Origin: Fulvia fulva
Taxonomy: Eukaryota; Ascomycota; Dothideomycetes; Mycosphaerellales; Mycosphaerellaceae
NCBI RefSeq assembly: GCF_020509005.1
Contig: NC_063012.1
Span: 9,796,001 to 9,860,000, forward strand
DNA: 64,000 nucleotides
Direction: 5' to 3'
The translations under genes and the position numbers were made by a program. Positions 49,102 to 59,295 of this stretch are shown piece by piece. The notes under the pieces are model-generated. The model had not been told where the DNA came from and made no database searches. It saw nothing but the letters and a program-made list of their open reading frames with translations. Every line of letters starts with the position of its first letter. The first letter of the stretch is position 1.

Positions 49102-50035
49102 CTAATAATCATCCCCACCACCATTACCATTACACCTCGCCAAACACTCATCCACAGCCAAAACCAAATTCGCCAGAATACTACTCCTAAACTCCTCAAT
49201 ATTCGTCCCATCAATACTCTGAACCTCCCCCAACGTGATATTCACAATATTCTCATCGTGAAAGAGGAAATTCTGCGCAATCTGGCTCGTCCCTGGGTCC
49301 GCGCTATTGAACGAACTAATAAAGCTGGCGGGCTCGCAGTTATCGTTGAACTGGTAATGGATGGATCCGATGGGGAAGACGGTTCCCTGGAATGGGCCTA
49401 AGGTGGCGGAGACTCGGGTGGTTTGGCGGCCTTGAGCGCTGCTGGCGAGGAAGCCGTTCTCGAGCATGAAGCCGGTTTGCACGCTGCCTTGGACTACGGT
49501 GACGAATTCGGAGCCGCGCGGGTGCGTGTGAGGGCTATTCAAGCCGCAGGGGTTGAGGAAGAAGGTGGCTACGGCGAGGTTTTCGTTGACGAGGATGCTA
49601 GAAATTAATGTCAAATTCTGCTTCCTTTCGCGAGTCGGACGAGTGTGAAATGGGATATACTTACGGGAAAGTAGCCCCATCAGCCTGAACATTACGCCCT
49701 CCCGTCCCAGCTACAGCGGCACGAGCACCAAAGTCGAAGACAACACGTTTCCGCAGAGCATCGCCCTCCAGGAGCTGCTGGCCGGCGCCATCGACTGTGA
49801 GGAGAGCATTGAAAGCGCGGACGTTCGAGATTTCTGCCTTGACTTCTTGGGCCAGAGCAACACGTGAAACTGATGCTGCAGCGGCGGCTGAGGAAGCTGG
49901 AGGTGTTGCGGTTGCTGGCGCGGTGATGTTTGGCACAATGAAAGTGCTGCTTGGTGAAGATCCCTGTGGAACTGCGGCTACGCTGGATGCAGCGCAAAGG
50001 CTTGCGAGAAGGTTTTTGGATAGAGTGGGAGCCAT
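49102..50035 (-). CDS. Germin-like (spherulin-type) secreted cupin
   Basis: Two exons, 50035-49665 and 49597-49102, joined by a 67-nt intron (GTAAGT...TAG), 288 aa. The start ATG opens a signal peptide (NLLASLCAASSVAAVP). Residues 30-60 are Ala/Ser/Thr/Pro-rich. Cupin motif 1 is GLNSPHTHPRGSEFVTVVQG (metal ligands about H147, H149, E154) and motif 2 is GTVFPIGSIHYQFN (about H204). All four metal ligands of the germin family are present. Germins bind Mn; some are oxalate oxidases or superoxide dismutases, but fungal members are mostly uncharacterised, so the reaction cannot be assigned. Likely extracellular or wall-bound. Ends GNGGGDDY. Confidence 0.92.
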
Positions 50036-50259
50036 CTTCTAATCGTGTCTTTGATTGGCGAGCGAGGTGAGGTCAAAAGTCTTGGCGTTGGATGTAGCAG
50101 GCGAAGCGCGAAAGCTGCCAGCGAAGCGCCCTTCTACTCCTTGTTATACAAGCTCGTTGCACCACGTTTCGTTGCATGACACGGTCTGTCTGTGCCAGCA
50201 TGTCACCATCTCCTCTGCGCCCGCCACACAGTACGATCGCCCAGCGGATCAACAAAGCC
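50036..50259. other. Intergenic, cupin promoter and 3' UTR of the HchA-like gene
   Basis: 224 bp between two minus-strand genes. No conserved motif recognised. Confidence 0.4.
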
Positions 50260-51141
50260 TCAACCTAAAGCTGCAACCTCCTCAAGCAACGTGTTCGCCG
50301 CCAACTTGCCCAAGTTGTTCGAGGCCAGTGGTGAGTCTCCCGTCAGAATGTATCGGTCCCGATGCACTGCACCTGTGATGTCCTTGTTCAGAGGCTTGAC
50401 ACCCAACTTTCGAAGTTGCTCACCCACCAGCCACTCCATCTTGCCCGGGATGTACCCAATGTCGATGTTGGCGCCGGTGTCGAGCGAGTCTGGGAAGACA
50501 TCGATCTCGTAACCATCGTAGATGAACTTTTCACCCTCCGGCTTGCCGACATTTGCCGCCAGCAAGCAGACCGGTCCATGGCACAGGGTGATCAGGTAGC
50601 GCTTGTTAGCGTCTGCCCAGCGAAGGATGTTGCCAACGGTCAAAGACTTAGGAATGTCGTTCAAAGCCCCATGACCACCTGGGACGAAAACGCCAACGTA
50701 AGGAGTCTCCTTGCTGAAGCCTTTGCCCCACACCTCCTGGAGGTTGAGCGGGTTGCGGATCTTGGGCCTGTACTTCTCGTAGATGGCCTTGACAGCTTCA
50801 TCTTCCTTTGGGAAGGCCCACATCTCGAACTTCACGGAGTTACCTGAGATGGTGGCGATGTCGATATCGAAGCCGGCGGCGTCGAGGTGAATCATAGGAA
50901 GCAGCATCTCGACCGGGTGGTTGCCAGTGGAAAAGAATTTGCCATCGGCCATTTTCAGGTATCGCTCTTGACAGGCGATCAGGAGAATCTTCCATTTCTT
51001 GCCTTGGTATGCATTTGGGTAATTCGCGCCGTCGAAGTCGGTCTTTGGTGCGACGTATTGGGTGAGTGAGAACGGTGATGGGAAGTAGGCGTCGTCTTCG
51101 GCAGCGTCCGGCGCTGGCTTGCGGTCCTCTATAGCAGACAT
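50260..51141 (-). CDS. HchA/Hsp31-type DJ-1/PfpI protein (glyoxalase III / deglycase-like)
   Basis: Intronless, 293 aa from the ATG with the better context (gaaaATGtc); an in-frame ATG 17 codons upstream is possible. The catalytic Cys-His pair is in ITLCHGP (about C187, H188). FSTGNHPVE (H75, E78) and PGGHGAL match the metal-binding and oxyanion regions of the bacterial HchA group, and similarity extends from AEDDAYFPS to [16 protein letters not shown]. The family converts methylglyoxal to lactate without glutathione and acts as a holding chaperone; protein deglycation is debated. Probably cytosolic, as no targeting signal is seen. It is closer in architecture to the long bacterial HchA (about 283 aa) than to short yeast Hsp31 (237 aa); whether that reflects transfer cannot be told from the sequence alone. 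Confidence 0.94.
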   Translation of the reverse strand: MSAIEDRKPAPDAAEDDAYFPSPFSLTQYVAPKTDFDGANYPNAYQGKKWKILLIACQERYLKMADGKFFSTGNHPVEMLLPMIHLDAAGFDIDIATISGNSVKFEMWAFPKEDEAVKAIYEKYRPKIRNPLNLQEVWGKGFSKETPYVGVFVPGGHGALNDIPKSLTVGNILRWADANKRYLITLCHGPVCLLAANVGKPEGEKFIYDGYEIDVFPDSLDTGANIDIGYIPGKMEWLVGEQLRKLGVKPLNKDITGAVHRDRYILTGDSPLASNNLGKLAANTLLEEVAALG

Positions 51142-52416
51142 TTTCGTTATTGTGTTCTGCTGATATTGGGGTGGTATGTGACTGGGAAGCATGGAAGAGC
51201 ATATGCTTCTCCCGTGCCTTGTTTATAACTTGGATTCGGTCTCACATGAAAGAGCTTGCACACCCGGGACCCCCACCAACGAACAAACTTTGAAAGCTGT
51301 AGCTGTTTCCTGAAGAAAGGCACAGTGCAGATCTTTTCCTCAGTCTTCGAAAAGCCGAATTATCTCCAGAACACCGTACGGACACGACGACCAAAACTAC
51401 GACTGGCGCATACAAGAGCTGAGTCGATAGTGTATGCCGACAGCATGACATGCGATCACACGAGAGTTGCCCGTAGTATATGACCTTTGCACCTTCGCTA
51501 GACCTTGGCTCGTGCAAGGAGACCGTGCGCTGCGCAAGTGATTGCTACCCTAGAGTCGAGAATGAGACTGCTATCACATCAGCAAAACACCAGATAGACG
51601 GATGATAGCACAAGTTGCCCGCGAGCTCTACTCGTATCTCTACCTTCGTCTCCCACAGGCTCCCAGACGTATGGACAGTCAGCAGAAAGCTCTCTACTGG
51701 TAGTCTTTGCCGAGCCACATTTCTTGCGGAAAGATGTTGATGTGATACTTCGGGCTGACAACCGAAGAGTCTTGGTCTTGTGGCGCTGCAGGAGATGGAT
51801 CACTTGCATCGAGAGTGGCCTTTGAAGCCAGAAGTAGACTTGAAGTACAAGCTGACATGGCTGCTAACAGCGACCGGCCGTGGTCCTGTATGCTCTTGCG
51901 CGGGGTCCAGGACCTTCACAGGGGACAGGCTTACAGGCATGTGCCCGAAGTGCGCAGAGCGTTATATCATTATCATAGAGATGGGGGAGATGGAGGAGAT
52001 GGAGGAGGTGTTGCATCGTTGTTGACAAACATTGGAGTGTTGATATTGCTGTCACGCTACTGTCGCGTGATGTCCGGTCTTTCCTGCTCAATCTTCTCCA
52101 CACGCGGAAGGGACCGGAAGGTGGGAGCGCCGTCGAGCCCCGCAACATTGAAGCTTGTGAACGCCTCGGGTGACGTGCAAGCGCGTGTGTGAAGATGAAG
52201 AGCTCGGGTAGGTGAGGCACAAGCTTGCCATGTACGTGCATGTAGCCGTGGCAGTGCAGCACGGCAGAGAGGTACTGTAGGGAGCTTGCTGGTTGGCAAA
52301 CATTCACTTCGACACTTCTCTTTCACGTCCACTTGAACGATCTGAGAACCACCCCAGACACCTGTGCTGGCAGACAACCACCCATTGACCAGACCACACG
52401 ACAGTCCATAGCAACC
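51142..52416. other. Long intergenic region, no convincing gene
   Basis: 1275 bp between divergent genes. Six-frame reading shows only short unsupported frames; one with a CxC...CPKC pattern is listed separately. GATGGGGGA/GGAGAT tandem units occur near 51982-52008. Confidence 0.5.
51795..52025 (+). CDS. Possible small protein or exon with CxC...CxxC pattern
   Basis: From ATG at 51795 the frame gives 76 aa and includes VCSCAGSRTFTG, then GMCPKCAERY, a spacing that could bind a metal ion, followed by an acidic Met/Glu run from a GGAGAT repeat. No family recognised. It may be the last exon of a gene whose upstream exons I cannot place, or chance. Listed with low confidence because nothing else occupies this long gap. 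Confidence 0.2.
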   Translation: MDHLHREWPLKPEVDLKYKLTWLLTATGRGPVCSCAGSRTFTGDRLTGMCPKCAERYIIIIEMGEMEEMEEVLHRC

Positions 52417-53115
52417 ATGTCCTCCGACTCTCTCGCCGTGTTCCGTAAAGGCTTGGGACCTGATCTCGATGCCCTAGCAGAGAAGCATATGCAGCATGAG
52501 TACGTTAGCTTCACGACGACCCCTCTCCAACCATTGCAAACGCTGACCCTCCCCCTCCTTCCAGCCTGACCCAATCCGACCGCGACGCCCTCAAGTCCGC
52601 AGCCAGCACCGTCTCCCTCCACACCGGCGTCGGCTCCCTCATAGGCCTGACTCTCGCATCCCTCCTAGCCTTCCGCCTCCGATCAGCCCGAAGACGCATG
52701 TTCACAACTTTCCGCGCCGCCGAGAAGCCACAGGCTGTGCGATTTGCAGATGGACGGGAAGAGACACTGCCGGACTTGACGGCTGTGGTGAAGCCGAGTC
52801 GGTTGGGAGACTTTGCGACGTATACGCTGCTTGGAGCTGGTGGGGTCTTCTTTGGGGGAGAGACGGGGTTGTTGACTGGAGGACTAAGAGGTAAGTCGAA
52901 CCGGGAGCTCAATGAGGGCATGGATGGCAGTAGTAGATGGGTGAGAGAGACAGAGCTGACCAGGCCTCTTCACAGCGCGACAGCAGATCGCACAAGACCG
53001 GGAAAGCGGACAGCGGATACAGAACGCGTTCAAGAAATTTCAGGCCGATGCTTTGCGGGAACAGGCAGCTCAGATCGAGGGAAGCATCACGAAAGAGGGC
53101 AGCTGGGGTATCTAG
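52417..53115 (+). CDS. Small protein with two predicted membrane segments
   Basis: Three exons: 52417-52499, 52565-52890, 52976-53115; 182 aa. Introns of 65 nt (GTACGT...CAG) and 85 nt (GTAAGT...CAG). Residues about 45-66 (TGVGSLIGLTLASLLAFRLRS) form a first hydrophobic segment followed by RSARRRM, and YTLLGAGGVFFGGETGLLTGG (about 115-135) a second, Gly-rich one. The C-terminus is an amphipathic, Gln-rich helix (RQQIAQDRESGQRIQNAFKKFQAD). I do not recognise a named family. Gly-rich membrane segments in a small protein resemble mitochondrial inner-membrane proteins, but this is a guess. The clean splice joins and stop make it a real gene. Confidence 0.82.
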
Positions 53116-54247
53116 GAGAAAGAGCTTGCGCACGCAGACTACTAGTAGATATCGAAACACCTTTCCCAGATCGCCCTAGCATATCGCAACTTTTGCAGAT
53201 GAAGCTTGAACAGCAGGTACCCGATGCCAATGCCCACGAGTCCACGACGCTCCTCCCGCCGTACCGAAGGCCATACTATCTTGACTCGCGTGTGGTTAGC
53301 TTCGGCCGAGTTGACCTCGAATGAACCGCAGACACACTATCGTTCGCAACCTTACGGTGGGTCTGCAGCCCAGCAATAGCAAGCGTTTCGGTCAAAGCAC
53401 ACCAACGACAGGCTTAGGCTGGCGTGGGAAAGTGCTACCTCCAAGATACACGCCTCTGGGACCATTACATCATGCTGTTTCGAGTCTGTGTGTGGCGCAA
53501 TGGTCTCTTGGATCGAGGCAGCAGCAAGACATCAAGGTATCCACTGCTACATGTGTCGAGGGACTGGAAAGACGTCAGCGCCAGGATCACTTCGCAGGTG
53601 CATGGCGTCTTGGTGGTCTTCTTCAATACCTGCTGACAACGTCGCGCATGGACATATCGGATACAGCACGGGCGGGTATGCCCGTGCGCTACACTTGAAC
53701 GTCAGTAGAAGCAACACAGCCTGAGGACATGACGCGGCGGCACCAAGTGCATCGAGACTTCACAAACAATCACTCTGAGTCATCATGATCCTGCTGACAT
53801 AGCGAGAGTAGTAACAAGTGCACAGCCTGCACCACCCCGCAGAAGAGGACCTTTACAGGACATCTTCTCGAAGCCCTCATGACGACGAGGCCATCTTTGC
53901 AGTACCAAGAACTGTGCGGTGCTCTAACGGCCAAGTGAATCCTGCGGAGAAACGTTTGCACTTCAATGCGAACCATCTCACGATCACATCTGGAAAGCGA
54001 GGGACAACAAGAGATGATATATGAAGAAAGACATCGCGAAGATGATGAAGTATAACAACCTGCGCATCGTCGATCGAACGTTGCAGCGCAATCGTCATAT
54101 TACACCAAAGACATCTCGCTGAGCGACTTGCATCCCAAGGCTTGGCATCACCAACTCCGAAGGCATCAAACTACCGCAGACTACGACACAGCATCCTAGA
54201 TGCGCTGCAACACCATCAACAATACTCGCCAGGCTACACCCACCACA
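53116..54247. other. Intergenic, no convincing gene
   Basis: 1132 bp with short frames on both strands but no family signal, no plausible splice-linked frame and no repeat. Confidence 0.45.
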
Positions 54248-54691
54248 ATGTCGTCCCCAACCGCCCCAAAGAAGTCGTCGACGTGCGCAAGTGGAAGACC
54301 ATCAACCAGCCCCTCAAGCTCCCTCTCCAAACCCTCCTCCAACACCTCCCAGAAAGACGCCTTCAGTTCATGGCTCAACATCCAAAACGGCAAAATAGTC
54401 CCCAAATCACAATTGCAACCGCCCCCGGACCCGAAACTTAGCACCTCCTTCGACGACGACTCAGACCTCTCCGACGACGAGGAATTCTTCGAGACCGATG
54501 GATGCGGCAAGGTCAAGCCGCATAGTCAGATGGAGGCGGCTGTGAGCTCGTTTATTCAGAAACGGAAGGCGAGGAGCGAGTGTGAGGGGGTGAAGGAGGG
54601 AGAGGAGTGCCAGGGTTGGTGGCGACGGAGGAAGGAGGAGAAGGCTTGGCAGAGGGAGAGGATGGGAAAGGGGGATGGGTATGTTTATTGA
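54248..54691 (+). CDS. Small Ser-rich and acidic protein, unknown function
   Basis: 147 aa from ATG at 54248. The N-terminal half is Ser/Thr/Pro-rich, followed by DAFSSWLNIQNGKIVPKSQL, an acidic patch (SFDDDSDLSDDEEFFETDG) and a basic, Trp-containing tail (GWWRRRKEEKAWQRERMGKG). Third codon positions are strongly C-biased in the first two thirds, which supports this frame over an overlapping frame starting at 54142. No family recognised. Composition suggests a disordered nuclear or cytosolic protein. Possibly a real short gene; an extra intron cannot be excluded. Confidence 0.55.
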   Translation: MSSPTAPKKSSTCASGRPSTSPSSSLSKPSSNTSQKDAFSSWLNIQNGKIVPKSQLQPPPDPKLSTSFDDDSDLSDDEEFFETDGCGKVKPHSQMEAAVSSFIQKRKARSECEGVKEGEECQGWWRRRKEEKAWQRERMGKGDGYVY

Positions 54692-55403
54692 TTTGAAGGT
54701 GTGGAGATGAGTGTGGAGGTGGTGGATGGGGCTGTGGGAGGGGGTTGGGGTGTACGTTTTTCGATCGCACCTCACCAGCTCAGGTCACTTTGTCGCCCTG
54801 GGCAGTGGAAGTGGACATCTTGATTTATTGTCACATGCAGAGACTTGGTACAGCTTGCAATTACGCCGTTGAGACAATGCTGGTTGTCGAGAGAGGTGAG
54901 AAGTTGGTGGATTATATACCTTGTCCTTATGCACGGCAGACAGCATGATTCTAGCTTCTGTACGCGACATATGAACCGTCTCTGACCTTCCTGTTGGTCA
55001 GGGCCAAGGGGCACATCTTGGAAAAAATTGTGATAGGGTAGGAGAAGACGCCAGGTCTGTGATGATGCTCATCTTCATTTTCAGTAGTGAAACATATATA
55101 CAGCCATATCTCATAAGTCATAGCGTCCTATGATGTGAGAGCTGATTAGCAGCCATCTCTACTCCTCTGTCCTTTTGCTCATAAGGCTTTATGTCATAGA
55201 AATGCATCTTGAGCCATTGCAAGGAGGATATCTCCTCCGCATAAAAGAAGATCGCATGGAGGATATCATCGCTGAAGAAAGCAGGAAAGAAAGCCAGATA
55301 AGCCATGTGTTGTGCTGTTGTTCCATATCCGATAGATCGGTAGATGTTGGGTATCGTGATGTGATCGAAGGAGATCGTGTTTCGTATCGTGTTGCCGTTG
55401 TGT
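54692..55403. other. Intergenic between convergent genes
   Basis: 712 bp between the 3' ends of the acidic small protein and KAR5. It begins with a G-rich stretch (about 54700-54750). No gene or repeat recognised. Confidence 0.45.
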
Positions 55404-57182
55404 TCAGACCTTGCTAGTCATTGAGGCTCGGCTTCCCTTGCTCTGGAGCTTCTGATTGTGGCGAGACATGTATTTGCAGCCAGCTGCTACGCCCATTCCG
55501 AAGCCAACTATCAGGGCGATGCCCATGACTGCTGAGATGCTGGTGGACTTGGGATGGTTCTTGAAGAGCAGAGGGAAGTGGGTGATGATGTTGTTGAGAA
55601 AGACTTGTGTCGATTTGTTGAGTCGAAGGGCGAGGGAGAGGACTAGATAGAATCGTGAGTCTGCAGCCGTGATCTAGAGACCTCTAGACGACTTACCCCA
55701 GATGCTAATGAGAGACATCACGCCGGCTCCCCATTTTGGCAGGCCGCACAGCCAAAGGAAGACGAAGACTCCACTAAGAAAGAGCAGCATGTACCATTCA
55801 GCCAGGAAGCCGAAGGACGGAATGACCGCTGTGATGTTGCCGAGGATGGCAGTAATGCTCTCAACGATGGTCTTGAGTGTTCCCATTTTCTCCAGTGTTG
55901 CCTCGACAGACTCAAGAGCCGCTTCCGATTTCGACTGGAGGTCGTCCATGCGCTCCAGGGTGTCGCGTTGCTTGTTGACCAGGACGTCGCTTCCTTCGTC
56001 CAGACTCTGGACGTTGGTCATAACGGAGTTGAGTCGGAAGTCGATCGAGTCGATCTCAGCGGCCAGCGTACTAGTCAGGCCATTGGCTGTCTCGACACTA
56101 CGAGTCACCTGGCCCACCGCGGTACTGAGCATGTCGAGCTCTTGTTGCATCTGATACTTGCGCTGGGCCTGAGCTACTTCAGCCTCGGTCCGCCATCTCG
56201 CAAAGTCCTCGTTCCACGAGTCGCTGTTAGCTCGCATGGTTTCGAAGCGGGCCAGTGCAAGTTCTGTCTCTTCGGCATGTTCGTTGACGTGTTTCGCGGT
56301 GTTGATGACTGTCTGCAAGAGACCCTCGAGATCAGAGCCCATGGTGGTCATGTTCTGCTGTAGCTTGTCCCACGACTCTTTGACGGCTTGTTTGAGGACC
56401 TCGTTGTCTTCGTGCATCTGGCTGTGGAACTCCTTCACGTTGACGGTGATTTCGTGGAATTGCTGTCGCATTGTGTTCGCCTGCTCACCGTGGTAGTCCA
56501 TGGCATGGTTGAGGTTCTTGTTTGCTTCTAGCAGAAGCTCCAGGAACTTGATCTGCTCATCCTTGTCGTGCTGACTTCTCATGGCACTGCACATGATGTG
56601 TGCGTTGCTCTTGACCGCGTTGAAGCTCGTCCATGAGTTAGAGCCCTGGTCATAGAGGTCACTCAGGCATTGGTTGACGTATCGCTGGGGCTCCTTAGTT
56701 GCCGGGCTGGCAAGGAGTGGGCCGCACGACTTCGGCATGCTCTGTTTGGCATCGCCGAGCTCACACTCTGTCATCCGAATGGCGAAATGCTTTTGGTGTA
56801 GCTCCAGCACTTCGTCAGTGGCTGCCGTCGATCCTCGCCCGTCGTAGGTGCTACACGCATGAACGAGATTCTTTGCTGCTAGACGCTTACACGTCGGCTC
56901 CTTCTCGATGTTGGCAAGGATGCCTTGGACTTGCGCGAGTGAGTCCGCGAGGGTGATGTTGACTTCCGTAGACGCCGCCACCGGAGCTCGACTGATGGCA
57001 TGCTCCACGCCATGGTGGCTGCCTGGGCTATTGAGGCGCCATGCTGATGTTGAATGAATACCATGCTCCGTTGCCACGCCGGCCAGAAGGGATGTTAGTG
57101 ACTTACCTTGAGTGAGATCGACGCCTGCCAAGAGGCAAGCTGTCGTCGCAAGCCGACCGACGGTACTCTGAGACCACATCAT
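55404..57182 (-). CDS. KAR5: Nuclear membrane fusion protein KAR5/Tht1-like
   Basis: Exons 57182-57107, 57022-55697 and 55642-55404; 546 aa. The 54-nt last intron (GTAAGT...TAG) is required to reach the conserved tail. The first intron (57023-57106, 84 nt, GTAAGT...CAG) is open in frame; if retained the protein has 574 aa. The N-terminus is a signal peptide (ATTACLLAGVDLTQG), then a luminal Cys-rich domain (CKRLAAKNLVHACSTY...CELGDAKQ...CGPLL...CLSDLY, then IMCSAMR), a long coiled coil (about 190-430), a hydrophobic segment (WYMLLFLSGVFVFLWLCGLP), and a final one in exon 3 (AVMGIALIVGFGMGVAAGC). This is the layout of Kar5/Tht1, an ER/nuclear-envelope protein needed for fusion of nuclei after mating, so it implies sexual capacity. 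Confidence 0.88.
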
Positions 57183-57674
57183 GATGTTGTCGTCGTGTGC
57201 GGTGATCTGGAAGCAGGCCTCACGGTGTCATGAAAGTGTTGTAGTTGTGGTGATATCGCGTGCGCTGTTGAAGCCCGCGCGAGGGTGGTACCACCTCGCG
57301 GTAGTGCACGAGTCCACGGTGGTGGTATGGTGAGCTGTGTTGGTCGGTAGTCGCCTTATGTGAGTCGCGGAAGAAGACTGGAAGAAAGACAGAAGGCGGT
57401 GATGGTGAGAAGCATTGAGAGTGGAGCTGCTGTAGGCACGTGGCGCGTTTGTACACGCGTAAAATTTTCGTCGGTTTGCACTCACCTACAGTGTTGGTCG
57501 AGAAGGGTCGCATTCATATGCGCGTCTTGGTATTGATGTTGGACGCGACCTTCACTTTGATCAATCGACGAGGAAGGAGCTGAGGGACATCACCGGAAAA
57601 ACTTCGGTCCGGCAGTCGCTTTGAACTTCGAGATGGCGAACAGGAGATTCCACCCACCATCGACCACAGCGACG
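57183..57674. other. Divergent intergenic region KAR5 / uL6m
   Basis: 492 bp between two divergent start codons, holding both promoters. An inverted GTGGTACCAC palindrome lies near 57285-57295. An in-frame upstream ATG for uL6m occurs at 57633. Confidence 0.5.
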
Positions 57675-58526
57675 ATGGACGCCTCACGGCAATGTATGCG
57701 CTCATCGAGAGCTCTAGCGAAGACGTTCAGTACACCCACATGTCGCGAAGTCACGCTCCCGGCATTCCTGGTGCCAGCATTCGCGCAAGGACAGCAAACA
57801 TCCCGATTCTCGACATCCTCCCAATGCCAGTCAAAGATAGGCATCAAGGCTCTCGCCTTCCCACCAGAAGTGAAGTTCACCGTCACAGCACCCCCGCCGC
57901 AACGAAGCAATGCGCGTGCCAGCAGAACGCAGGAGCAGACTAGGGTCGATATTGAAGGGCCATTGGGGAGGATGAGCATGACTATACCGCCATACATGTC
58001 TATTACGGTCAATGAGAATGGGACACGGCAATTGCACATACGGGATAAAGAGGATAAGAAGCAGAAGGCTATGTGGGGTGTGTAGCCTCAGGCATTGAGA
58101 GACGAGGATCATTTCACTAACGCTTCACCTACAGGCACAACACGTGCATACCTCCAAAACCACATTCTCGGTGTCTCAGAAGGGCACGCCGCCATCCTAC
58201 GACTTGTCGGTGTCGGTTACCGAGCATCGATTGAGGAGAAAGAGGAAGCAATTGTTGGCTCAAAGACGGTCAAGCGGGAGTTTCCGGGCCAGAAGCTTGT
58301 GTCTCTAAAGGTGGGATACTCACATCCGATCGAGCTATTGGTGCCTGAGGGTTTGAAAGCGAGCACGCCTCAGCCGACGAGAATACTGTTGGAGGGCGTG
58401 GAGAAAGAGGTGGTCAAGCAGTTCGCGGCAGAGATCAGAGCATGGAGAGTGCCGGAGCCGTACAAGGGCAAGGGTATCTTTGTTAATGATGAGACGATTA
58501 GATTGAAGGCGAAGAAGATCAAGTAG
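57675..58526 (+). CDS. Mitochondrial large-subunit ribosomal protein uL6m
   Basis: Two exons, 57675-58077 and 58135-58526; 264 aa. The 57-nt intron has a GTGTGT donor, a CTAAC branch site and ACAG acceptor, and splicing gives MWGTTRAYLQNHILGVSEGH across the joint. An N-terminal basic, Ser-rich stretch (RQCMRSSRALAKTFSTP...QTSRFSTSSQ) is a mitochondrial presequence. Two uL6 repeats follow; the C-terminal signature PEPYKGKGI is intact, as is LRLVGVGYRASIE. It binds 21S rRNA near the GTPase-associated centre of the mitoribosome. The start at 57675 (cgATGGA) places the presequence at the N-terminus; an ATG at 57633 would add 14 residues. Confidence 0.93.
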
Positions 58527-58784
58527 AGGATTTGGAAGACTGTGTTGATAGTGTAAAAATGGATAATGTCTCTTGCAGCCTGGTCTCAGCATGACCGTAA
58601 GACAGTGTCGCAAACTGGCTAGCCTCTTGCTTGATCCGACGTTGGAGTCGTGTAGCACAACCACACCGCGTCTCCGCAGCTTGCAGCTCGGTGTCACCGA
58701 GGCAGCTGAACGTACTACACCAAACCGCCCAAATCACGCCATAGCCAAACTAAGAGAACAAAAGCCGACAGCGTCGTCAATTGG
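58527..58784. other. Intergenic, possibly decayed HET-gene DNA
   Basis: 258 bp downstream of uL6m. No readable domain, but it precedes a HET C-terminal relic in the same orientation, so it may be the unrecognisable upstream part. Confidence 0.3.
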
Positions 58785-59207
58785 TTGGTCTTCGATGCCC
58801 AAGTTCCGGCGCAAGATGGATCTATGAACGTTCTGTACGAGAATGTTCGTCGGAGGATCACCAGCGTAGCTAGACACCGAAGGATGGGATCTACCGACAA
58901 CGGCAATTTGGGCATCTTTCCTGAGTCTGCGCAGGCGGGATGCCTCATTGCTGCTTTTCAAGGTGGAGATGGGCTGTGTGTCATCAGTCCAGCATCTGAG
59001 GGCGATGGTCAATATAGGTTCATGGGACAGTGCTATGTCGACGGAGTGAATGGATGGCAAAGCACTGGAGCTCATGACGAAGAACAAGATGGCTATGAGC
59101 ACTATCGTTCTGGTATGATATCTGAGCAGCTAAAGTGCTTGCAAAACAACTATCAAGACCATCTGTCAGGATTCCGCTCTGGCTTCAGAGAAAGTTCAGA
59201 CCAATGA
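58785..59207 (+). pseudogene. C-terminal relic of a HET-domain gene
   Basis: The frame includes VRRRITSVARHRRMGSTDNG, then LGIFPESAQAG, CLIAAFQGGDGLCVIS and YRFMGQCYVDGVNGW. These correspond in order to the C-terminal block of large HET proteins (RR.F.T..G..GL.P..AQ.GD....F.GG..P.VLR......VG.CYVHG.M), also seen at 48600-48750 in the HET gene of this window. No HET domain is present upstream and the first in-frame ATG is inside the block (58824), so this is the tail of a lost gene rather than a gene. Confidence 0.65.
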
Positions 59208-59295
59208 TGCCGCCTCAGATCCCATGTTGCTCTATGTGACGAAGCCACGGATCGGCAGTCAGAGCAACAGCAGTCGAGTCCAGGCTACCGGTCGT

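Noticed and set aside
54142..54441. Overlapping frame starting MASPTPKASNYRRL
   Set aside because: It overlaps the 54248-54691 frame, which runs further and has the more uniform C-ending codons and a plausible acidic/basic layout.
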